A stretch of 15,526 nucleotides of DNA from Gammaproteobacteria bacterium (GTDB lineage Bacteria; Pseudomonadota; Gammaproteobacteria; Steroidobacterales; Woeseiaceae), in NCBI GenBank assembly GCA_030641695.1, contig DAOWGY010000124.1, positions 1-15,526 of the forward strand. Reading direction: 5' to 3'. The notes under the pieces were generated by a model that worked only from the letters and a program-made list of their open reading frames with translations, had not been told where the DNA came from and did no database searches. The translations under genes and the position numbers were made by a program. This document shows, in pieces, positions 1 through 6,758 of this stretch; position 1 is the first letter of the stretch; the number at the start of each line of letters is the position of its first letter.

Positions 1-1862
1 GGCCAGCCATCGATGTCGATATCGCCGGATAGCAAGGCCGTGACCGGGGACGCACCAAACGAGCCACCCGCGGAGAAGTTACCGCCTCCCTGCTGGTACA
101 GCACCATGTTCTGCGGCACGCTCAGGTCGTCGCCGTCGATACCGAGAATCAAGTCCGGCGCTCCATCGCCGTTCAGGTCTGCGGCGCACACCGTCGCCAC
201 GCTGCCATGATTGAGCCGCGTGCGACTGAAACTGGAGCCATCACCAACGTTGTAGTGCAGGTCCACTGCCCGGTCCGCCGTGCGGACAACGATGATGTCC
301 TGATCGCCATCCTGATCGATGTCAGTCACCGCCAGATCGCGCCCTGCGCCGGAGGACAACAAAGTCAGATCGAAGCCGCCCTGGCTACGGCTGCGCAAGA
401 TCAGCGTACCCAGGGAGCCGGTCAGCACCAGTTCCGATCTGCCATTGTTGTTGAGATCTGCCGCAACCATGTCATTGACGCTGCCAATGCCGTTGGTTTG
501 CAGCCGCTCCGCACTGTTGAATCCGCCGTTCCTGTCATTGACGAAGACTTCGGCTGTGCTTCCGACGAGCCCGCCGACAGCGATATCGAGAGATCCGTCG
601 CCATCCCAGTCGAGCAATGTGATCGCCGAACCGCCGGTGTTGGAGCCCAGACTCTTGCCGGGCGTCGTTACCGCCCGGTTGCCGTTATTAGAAAAGAGCA
701 GGGTTTGGTCGCCTGTCGTGACAAGATCGATCTTGCCGTCGCCGTCGAGATCACCGGCATCGACGCCGGCACCCGACACGTTGAGCGATTGTGTCGGTCC
801 TTCGCTGAACTCGGCGACAACCTGCGCGCTTGCCAGATCCGAATTATTTTCGGGGATCGGGTCATCGGAGGTGAATACGCCGATCAATGAGTTATCGCCG
901 TCGTCGCTCTGCATACCCTCGACGCTAATCGTGAGCGTAGTCCTTGCCTCGAGTGAATCGACCGCGCACGTCATCTCGGGCGCGCTGGTACCGTTGCCCG
1001 TCATCAGGCAACCGACCGGTGACGTTAACGTTAAGGATGGACCGCTGGTCGCCCAGTTCGCGGTCAGCTGTCCATTTTCCAGATCGCCGGGGCCTCTGTT
1101 TTCGATCTGGATGTTCCAGCGCACCGCTTGCCCGAGGGTAATCGGGTTCGCAACCACGCTGATGTCGAGTGCAATGTCGGCACGGTTGTCACGAAATATG
1201 AGTAAAGGAAACTTGAGACTCGCCGATGCACCCGCGCGGTCAGTGGCAATAATCTCCACCGAATAAGGCTTCGTCCTGACGTCAGACTTGACCGGCGTAC
1301 CGGACAGCACGCCGCTCGACGCGTCGATCCGCAATGAACCACTGTTCGGGAGTCCGCGCGCACTGAACAGCAGCACATCATCTTCGTCGAGATCGTCGAA
1401 ATGGCCGGCCAGTTGCAATTTATAGGCAGCACCCTCGAGCGCCTCCTGATCCGCGACGTCAAGAATGACGAACGGTGGAGAATTGGGCTCTTCCACGATA
1501 TCGATAGTCACGCGCGTCGAACGTGAGAAGCTGCTGCCGTCAAATGCCCGGTAGTTGAAGGTGTCATTCTTGGATTTGCCACCATCGTGCTCGTATCTGA
1601 AGGTACCGTCCTTGCGGAGATCCAGAATGCCGTGATCGACGTCTCTTTCCAGGATGACCGTGAGTCTGTCGTCTTCCAGATCGAAATCGTTGTCCAGGAC
1701 ATTGTCAGCACCAGTCGTCAGTTGCTCGGCGACTCCGCCGCGCGCGACCTCGATAAAATCCCGACGCGCAAATGGCGGCCAGCCACTTGCCCATGCCTCG
1801 GCGGTGATACCGAGCGCTGCAAGGAGCAGAATGAACCTGACGAAAGACAGATTTTTGCGCAC
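1..1862 (-). CDS. Secreted FG-GAP/VCBS-repeat protein with Ig-like domains (3' end outside window)
   Basis: Reading the minus strand from a GTG at 1862 gives about 620 codons with no stop down to the window edge, so the C-terminus is missing. Residues 1-26 form a signal peptide (VRKNLSF, then a hydrophobic FILLLAALGI core, then AEAWA-SG). Residues about 28-122 resemble a cadherin/VCBS-type Ig module (VLDNDFDLEDD, then DGTFRYEHDG and NDTFNYRAFDG). Residues about 128-223 look like a putative-Ig (He_PIG) domain (SGVLSGTPV). Residues about 228-348 look like a DUF11/CARDB-type domain (IENRGPGDL). From about 358 onward come FG-GAP/VCBS repeats with calcium-binding-like DxDxDG loops (DLDGDGKIDL, DWDGDGSLDI, DINQDGD-like variants, DLNGDGAPDL). 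These families make extracellular beta-propellers used in adhesion or surface display; the ligand is unknown. The GTG start is chosen because it opens the signal peptide, has AGGG about 8 nt upstream, and no ATG exists in frame. It is divergent from the methyltransferase at 1996. Confidence 0.88.
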   Translation of the reverse strand, partial: MRKNLSFVRFILLLAALGITAEAWASGWPPFARRDFIEVARGGVAEQLTTGADNVLDNDFDLEDDRLTVILERDVDHGILDLRKDGTFRYEHDGGKSKNDTFNYRAFDGSSFSRSTRVTIDIVEEPNSPPFVILDVADQEALEGAAYKLQLAGHFDDLDEDDVLLFSARGLPNSGSLRIDASSGVLSGTPVKSDVRTKPYSVEIIATDRAGASASLKFPLLIFRDNRADIALDISVVANPITLGQAVRWNIQIENRGPGDLENGQLTANWATSGPSLTLTSPVGCLMTGNGTSAPEMTCAVDSLEARTTLTISVEGMQSDDGDNSLIGVFTSDDPIPENNSDLASAQVVAEFSEGPTQSLNVSGAGVDAGDLDGDGKIDLVTTGDQTLLFSNNGNRAVTTPGKSLGSNTGGSAITLLDWDGDGSLDIAVGGLVGSTAEVFVNDRNGGFNSAERLQTNGIGSVNDMVAADLNNNGRSELVLTGSLGTLILRSRSQGGFDLTLLSSGAGRDLAVTDIDQDGDQDIIVVRTADRAVDLHYNVGDGSSFSRTRLNHGSVATVCAADLNGDGAPDLILGIDGDDLSVPQNMVLYQQGGGNFSAGGSFGASPVTALLSGDIDIDGW

Positions 1863-1995
1863 AACGCGAACCCTGAATAGTTTGTTGTTTGAATGGACTG
1901 CGTTCTGACGAGTGTAGCGGATAGTCCGTCCGGGGAAAAGACATAACACATTCGCTTATTATGGTAAATTATTGAAATAACAAGGGAATACTTTT

Positions 1996-2808
1996 GTGCA
2001 TGGTCTAAAAAACTCCATTAGCAAGCGCCTCTATGCGCTGCGCCTGAACAGCACTCGCTGTGCGAAGACGTGGCAAGGACAGTATTGGAAGGACGAGGAT
2101 GGGATACACGTCATTCGATGCGGAGAGTGCCGCAAATTCGATGCCCGCAAGTCCGAGTGCTCGATTACCTTCGGCAGTCCGATCCGCAAATGTGTGTCGG
2201 CAGCCCAGGAGGCCAACCTGCACTCACTGGATGGCAAGAACCTGCTGGAGATCGGCTTCGGCAAACACTCCATACCCCGGCAACTGGTCACCAGTGCCGG
2301 CGGCACCTGGACCGGGATCGAGCCGATGATGCCGCGCGCCAACAAGGCGGAATTCGGCAAAGGGGGCTTCGGCCACGTCGCGGATATCCCGTTTGACGAT
2401 GAGACTTTCGATATCGTCGTCGGGATACAAACGCTCGAACACTGGGGAGAGCCGTTACCGGATCCCGACCTGGAAACAGGGTATGAAAAAGGACTCAGAG
2501 AGATTCACCGTGTGCTGAAGCCCGGTGGCAGCATTTATTTCGATGCACCGATTCATTTGCACGGCCACGAGATGTTCATCACTGGCGACATTCCTCGCAT
2601 CACGCGCCTGCTCGACACCACTCTCTGGAATGATGTTCGGATCGAAAAGTGGCGCGAAGACTTTGCGCCACTCGAGCGATATCCGACACCGCAGGTGGAT
2701 CTTCGCACCTGGACGAATTCCGTCACGAGTTATCCGCAACGATTGCAGAACGATATCCGTGACAAAGGCTCCGTATGGCTGATTACTTTAAGCACGTCAA
2801 AGCGCTGA
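1996..2808 (+). CDS. Class I SAM-dependent methyltransferase with N-terminal cysteine cluster
   Basis: This 270-aa protein has a Methyltransf_11-type Rossmann fold. Motif I is LLEIGFGKHS (about residues 83-92), followed by a GIEP acidic loop, a DIPFDDETFDIVVG segment with the motif IV region, LEHW, and the post-motif LKPGGSIYFDAP. In front of the fold lies a four-cysteine cluster (C42, C45, C55, C66; Cx2Cx9Cx10C), which could bind a metal or be structural. The start is GTG at 1996, with AAGGG about 9 nt upstream; the ATG at 1999 is out of frame and stops at once. The substrate cannot be read from the sequence. The gene overlaps cardiolipin synthase by 34 nt, so a role in cell-envelope lipid or glycan modification is a reasonable inference but unproven. 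Confidence 0.85.
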   Translation: MHGLKNSISKRLYALRLNSTRCAKTWQGQYWKDEDGIHVIRCGECRKFDARKSECSITFGSPIRKCVSAAQEANLHSLDGKNLLEIGFGKHSIPRQLVTSAGGTWTGIEPMMPRANKAEFGKGGFGHVADIPFDDETFDIVVGIQTLEHWGEPLPDPDLETGYEKGLREIHRVLKPGGSIYFDAPIHLHGHEMFITGDIPRITRLLDTTLWNDVRIEKWREDFAPLERYPTPQVDLRTWTNSVTSYPQRLQNDIRDKGSVWLITLSTSKR

Positions 2809-4241
2809 GACGGCGGAAAAAGACTGTGACTGTGATCATTGTCCTGCTGTTCGAGATCCTCGGCATTCTCAGCGCGATTCATGCTGTCATGAATGTCAGG
2901 ACTCCGCAGGGGTCGATCGCGTGGGTCGTGTCACTAGTAACGATACCGGTGGTCAGCGTGCCTGCTTACTGGATATTCGGCCGCAACAAGTTTCAGGGTT
3001 ACGTACTTGCACGACGCATCGACCTGGATCAGCTGGACGAACTATCGCAGCTGGCCAAAAGCGGCGTCGAGCGTCTCATTGCGCAAACCGAATGGGGCAA
3101 TACGGCGATTCGCGGTACCGAACGCCTGGCACGCCTGCCATTTACGGGTGGTAACGATGTCGAATTGCTGATTGACGGCGAGGACACGTTCAACAGTATC
3201 TTTGCAGGAATCGACTCAGCAGAGCGCTATGTGCTGGTGCAGTTCTACATCGTGAAGGCCGATGATATCGGCGGGGAACTGAAGGCACGACTCATCGCTG
3301 CGGAGGAGAGAGGTGTTCAGGTCTATTTTCTGTACGACGAGATCGGCAGCCTCGGATTGCCGAACTCCTACATTGCCGATCTGCGAAGTGCCGGCGCACA
3401 AGTCCTGCCATTCCACAGTCGTAAAGGCTCGGGCAATCGTTTTCAGCTGAATTTTCGCAACCACCGCAAGACCGTCGTCGTCGACGGCTACAAAGCCTGG
3501 ATCGGCGGCCATAATGTCGGCGATGAGTACCTGGGCAGGAGCGAGACCGTCGGCCACTGGCGCGATACTCACATGCGGCTCGAGGGTCCGGCCGTTCTGG
3601 GTGCGCAGATCGCGTTCGTCGAAGACTGGCGCTGGGCTGCGGACGAAACTCTACTCGACCTGACCTGGACACCGGCAGAGAATCGCAGCGGCGCTGCACA
3701 TGTGCTGGTGATCGCCAGCGGTCCCGCCGACGATGTGGAAACCGCTTCGTTGATGTACACACAGGCGATTAATGCGGCGACGCGCCGCCTCTGGATCGCA
3801 AGCCCGTATTTTGTGCCCGACGATGCGATCGTGCAATCATTACAACTCGCCGCGCTCCGCGGCGTGGACGTTCGAATCCTGATTCCTGAAGTGTCCGACA
3901 ATCGCCTGGTCAAACTCGCGGCCTACTCGTACTTTGATGAAGTCAGCTCGACGGGAGTCAAGTTCTATCGATACCAGGCCGGTTTTCTGCATGAAAAGGC
4001 GATGCTCATCGACGACAATTTTGCCACGGTCGGTACAGCAAATTTCGACAATCGCTCATTCCGGTTGAACTTCGAAATTACCGTGGTCGTCGCAGAGCCT
4101 GAATTTGCGCAGAACGTGCGACGAATGTTCGAAGACGACTTCGCAAACTCCCGAATGATGCAAGCGGATGAGTACGCGTCGAAACCGTATTTGTTCAAGG
4201 TCGCCGTACGCCTCGCACGTCTGGCGGCACCTGTACTGTAG
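2775..4241 (+). CDS. cls: Cardiolipin synthase, two-HKD phospholipase D family
   Basis: The 488-aa product has the ClsA-type layout. Two N-terminal membrane segments (about residues 17-39 and 47-67) are followed by two phospholipase-D HKD motifs: H230/K232/D237 in NHRKTVVVDG with downstream GGHNVGDEY, and H406/K408/D413 in FLHEKAMLID with downstream GTANFDNRS. Known function of the family: joining two phosphatidylglycerol molecules (or PG with another phospholipid) into cardiolipin at the inner membrane. Length is typical (E. coli ClsA is 486 aa). The ATG at 2775 has AAGG about 6 nt upstream and lies inside the methyltransferase gene, so translational coupling is likely. The stop codon TAG directly abuts the stop of the convergent modC, with no intergenic base. 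Symbol cls is used because the exact paralogue (clsA or another) cannot be settled. Confidence 0.93.
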   Translation: MADYFKHVKALRRRKKTVTVIIVLLFEILGILSAIHAVMNVRTPQGSIAWVVSLVTIPVVSVPAYWIFGRNKFQGYVLARRIDLDQLDELSQLAKSGVERLIAQTEWGNTAIRGTERLARLPFTGGNDVELLIDGEDTFNSIFAGIDSAERYVLVQFYIVKADDIGGELKARLIAAEERGVQVYFLYDEIGSLGLPNSYIADLRSAGAQVLPFHSRKGSGNRFQLNFRNHRKTVVVDGYKAWIGGHNVGDEYLGRSETVGHWRDTHMRLEGPAVLGAQIAFVEDWRWAADETLLDLTWTPAENRSGAAHVLVIASGPADDVETASLMYTQAINAATRRLWIASPYFVPDDAIVQSLQLAALRGVDVRILIPEVSDNRLVKLAAYSYFDEVSSTGVKFYRYQAGFLHEKAMLIDDNFATVGTANFDNRSFRLNFEITVVVAEPEFAQNVRRMFEDDFANSRMMQADEYASKPYLFKVAVRLARLAAPVL

Positions 4242-5336
4242 TTACCGTCGCGCCGCCGGTGCATTCCTTACGGCAACCGACTTGATTTGCGCCAGCACCT
4301 GGTCACCGGGCTGCAGGCCGAGTTGCGTTCGTGATCGTCGCGTTACGCGGGCGAGGATGCGCTCGTTTCCTATTGCCAGGTGAACGAGTTCGGACGACCC
4401 GCCGTCCGGCTCGATCGCCTCGATTGTCGCAGGCAAGATGTTGAGAATCGTCGTTGCCTTCGGCACTTCGCGACACAGGCTGACGTCGTTGGCGCGAATG
4501 CGCAGCCTGAGTTCGACGCCCGCTTCGTGCTGACCCGAAATCCATATCTCGCCGCCGTCGAATTCCACTTGTGTCAGGTCGTAATCAGTATCGTTTTTGG
4601 CAGCTCTTGCATGAATTACTGCGCCCGCTTCCTCGCCGCCGAGCGCCGGTACGCTCACCTGTAGCAGCACCTGTTGCAGCTGTCCTGCCGCAACCAGTCG
4701 TCCGCCGTCCATGACCAGCAGATAGTCACAGAGCCGCGTGATCTCTTCGATGCTATGGCTGACATAGATGATCGGTACTGCAAGTTGCACGTGCAATCGA
4801 TCGAGAAATGGCAGGATTTCCTCGCGGCGTACGCGATCGAGCGATGCCAGCGGCTCGTCCATGAGCACGAATCGGGGCGCACGTAGCAACGCGCGCGCAA
4901 TAGCGACACGCTGTGCTTCACCACCCGACAACGTATCCGTGTTGCGGTCAAGCAGCGTTTCGAGACCCAACAACGCGACCACATCATCGAAGTCGATATC
5001 GCCTCGCCGAGTTCGCCGCTGGCCATACTCGAGATTGCGTCTTACATCGAGGTGGCCAAACAACCGCGGCTCCTGGAACACGTAACCGATCTCGCGCTCG
5101 TGAATCGGGCGGGAGAAATCAACGTCGTCGTCTTGCCAGGTTTCGCCGTCCACGACGAGCCGGCTGTTTGTCGCCTGCTCGAGTCCGGCGATGCAACGCA
5201 ACAACGACGTCTTGCCGGCGCCCGACTCGCCGAATACGCCAGTGATCCCGCGCATGGGAATCCTGACGTCCACATCAAGCTCGAACTGCGGGCGTTGCAC
5301 CCGGTACCGGGCTTCGATGTTGGAATCGGCTGTCAT
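4242..5336 (-). CDS. modC: Molybdate ABC transporter ATP-binding protein ModC
   Basis: This 364-aa ABC ATPase energises molybdate import from the cytoplasmic face of the membrane. Visible motifs: Walker A GESGAGKT (36-43), Q-loop Q88 in YVFQEPRLF, signature LSGGE (135-139), Walker B FVLMDE (155-160), D-loop SLD (164-166) and H-loop H193. After about residue 290 a TOBE/Mop-like domain (NILPATIEAIEPDGG, then LGLQPGDQVLAQIKS) is the oxyanion-binding regulatory domain typical of ModC. Its ATG overlaps the modB stop by 4 nt (ATGA), indicating translational coupling. The order modA-modB-modC is the standard one. A tungstate-preferring transporter is possible but less likely, given the TOBE domain and the ModA type. 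Confidence 0.94.
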   Translation of the reverse strand: MTADSNIEARYRVQRPQFELDVDVRIPMRGITGVFGESGAGKTSLLRCIAGLEQATNSRLVVDGETWQDDDVDFSRPIHEREIGYVFQEPRLFGHLDVRRNLEYGQRRTRRGDIDFDDVVALLGLETLLDRNTDTLSGGEAQRVAIARALLRAPRFVLMDEPLASLDRVRREEILPFLDRLHVQLAVPIIYVSHSIEEITRLCDYLLVMDGGRLVAAGQLQQVLLQVSVPALGGEEAGAVIHARAAKNDTDYDLTQVEFDGGEIWISGQHEAGVELRLRIRANDVSLCREVPKATTILNILPATIEAIEPDGGSSELVHLAIGNERILARVTRRSRTQLGLQPGDQVLAQIKSVAVRNAPAARR

Positions 5337-6001
5337 CTCTTCACCAACCGCCGGTTGACCATGAACATTGAAAATAGAACAACGAACGCAAACGCGATGA
5401 GCAATAACGACATCTGGTGTGTCGTGGCGTAGTCGAGTGATTCCACGTGATCGTAAATTGCAATCGAGATAACGCGCGTTTCACCGGGAATGTTGCCGCC
5501 GACCATGAGCACAACGCCAAACTCGCCCAGTGTATGCGCGAATGCGAGAACGGTCGCACTGAGAAATCCGTGCGCAGACAACGGAACGGCAATAGTAAAG
5601 AACGCGTCCAACTTTGAAGCTCCAAGTGTGCGCGCGGCTTCAATTTCCTGTTTTCCCATCGAGTCGAAGGCACTCTGCAGGGGCTGTACGGCAAACGGCA
5701 GGCTGTAGAAACAGGAGGCGATGACGAGACCTGTAAACGAGAACGTCAATGCTTCGCCGGTGACCTCGACCCACCAACGACCGATTGCGCCGTAGGGTCC
5801 GAGCACGATGAGCAAATAGAAACCCATGACAGTCGGCGGCAGAACGATGGGCAGGGCAACGCCCGCCTGAATCGCGGGTTTGAATCGCGAATTGCTGCGC
5901 GACAGCCACCAGGCCAGCGGCGTGCCCAGAACAAGCAGAATCAGGGTGGTTACCGTCGCGAGCTGCAGCGACAACAACAGAGGTCCGAGCGTGGACGACA
6001 T
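5333..6001 (-). CDS. modB: Molybdate ABC transporter permease ModB
   Basis: This 222-aa inner-membrane protein of the BPD_transp_1 type has about five hydrophobic helices. It carries the EAA coupling motif EAARTLGASKLDAFFTIAVP, which contacts ModC, followed by the LAFAHTLGEFGVVLMVGGN segment characteristic of ModB. The protein starts MSSTLGPLLLSLQLATVTTL without a long leader, as usual for the family (E. coli ModB is 229 aa). Its ATG shares one base with the modA stop (TAATG), and its own stop overlaps the modC start by 4 nt, so the three cistrons are tightly coupled. Confidence 0.94.
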   Translation of the reverse strand: MSSTLGPLLLSLQLATVTTLILLVLGTPLAWWLSRSNSRFKPAIQAGVALPIVLPPTVMGFYLLIVLGPYGAIGRWWVEVTGEALTFSFTGLVIASCFYSLPFAVQPLQSAFDSMGKQEIEAARTLGASKLDAFFTIAVPLSAHGFLSATVLAFAHTLGEFGVVLMVGGNIPGETRVISIAIYDHVESLDYATTHQMSLLLIAFAFVVLFSMFMVNRRLVKR

Positions 6002-6753
6002 TACTCGCTCAACTCCGGCAGTCGATAGCCATGACGCACGATGATGACACGACCGGCGTCACTGCGCAGGAATTGCAGAAATTGGCTTGCGGCCTCGTTG
6101 TCGAGTCCCTGTTGCAACAGAATTGCCTGTTGTTCGATCGGAGCGTGCCAGGATCCCGGTACCGGCCAGGAACACGCGGCACGCGGTAACGACGGAATCT
6201 GCAATTGCGAGCGGGCGATGAAACCGAGAGCGGCGTTACCAGACGCGACAAAGTGCAGGGTCTGGGAGATGTTCTCACCGACGACGAGACGCGGGCGGAC
6301 GGACTCCCAGAGTCCCGCCTTGAGCAGGAAGGCCTTTGCCGCGGCGCCGTAAGGTGCCGTATCGGGATTCGCGATTGCCAGCCGCAGATTTTCGAGCTTG
6401 TCGAGCGCGCCGCGGCAATCATCCAGCTGCCGCGACCAGAGAATCAGTTCACCGAGCGCGTAAGTAAAGCGCGTGCCCGAAACTGCGGCGCCGGATTCTT
6501 CCAGGAGCGCCGGGCGCTCGGCATCGGCCGCCAGCAACAAATCGAAGGGCGCACCGTTGGTGATTTGTGCATAGAGCATGCCCGTGGATGCCGTCGTGAT
6601 GCGGACCGCATGCCCGGTATTCAGTGTGAATTGCTCGGCGATGTCGTGCGCCGCTGCCGAGAAGTTGCTGGCCGACGCAACGGTCACGACGTCCTCTCCG
6701 GTCGCTACGACCGGAACCAGGATCAGTGCGACGAGAAAGGACCTTCTGTTTAT
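6001..6753 (-). CDS. modA: Periplasmic molybdate-binding protein ModA, apparent non-canonical ATA start
   Basis: The protein binds molybdate in the periplasm and delivers it to ModB. Recognisable elements: VTVASASNFSAAAHDIAEQF near the mature N-terminus, ASTGMLYAQI, PFDLLLAADAERP, RFTYALGELILWS and ASGNAALGFIARSQ, all typical of SBP_bac_11/ModA. The annotated start is ATA at 6753-6751. It opens an ideal signal peptide (NRRSFLVALILVPVVATG before EDVVTV) and has GGGG about 8 nt upstream, giving 250 aa, near the E. coli length of 257. The open frame extends upstream to a TGA at 6813-6811 and contains no ATG, GTG or TTG before GTG at 6687. That GTG has its own purine-rich GGAGAGG about 5 nt upstream, but would yield a 228-aa protein lacking the export signal. 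The gene begins 5 nt after the glcB stop. A G-to-A change of an original ATG, or a sequence error, are alternatives. Confidence 0.85.
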   Translation of the reverse strand: MNRRSFLVALILVPVVATGEDVVTVASASNFSAAAHDIAEQFTLNTGHAVRITTASTGMLYAQITNGAPFDLLLAADAERPALLEESGAAVSGTRFTYALGELILWSRQLDDCRGALDKLENLRLAIANPDTAPYGAAAKAFLLKAGLWESVRPRLVVGENISQTLHFVASGNAALGFIARSQLQIPSLPRAACSWPVPGSWHAPIEQQAILLQQGLDNEAASQFLQFLRSDAGRVIIVRHGYRLPELSE

Positions 6754-6758
6754 TAGTA

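Noticed and set aside
207..1266. Plus-strand open frames of 227 and 315 codons
   Set aside because: They lie opposite the FG-GAP gene, whose minus-strand frame is continuous and shows repeat motifs; the plus-strand proteins show low-complexity antisense composition.
1863..1995. Promoters in the divergent gap between the FG-GAP and methyltransferase genes
   Set aside because: The stretch is AT-rich near 1941-1985 and must hold two promoters, but no -35/-10 pair with acceptable hexamers and spacing stands out.
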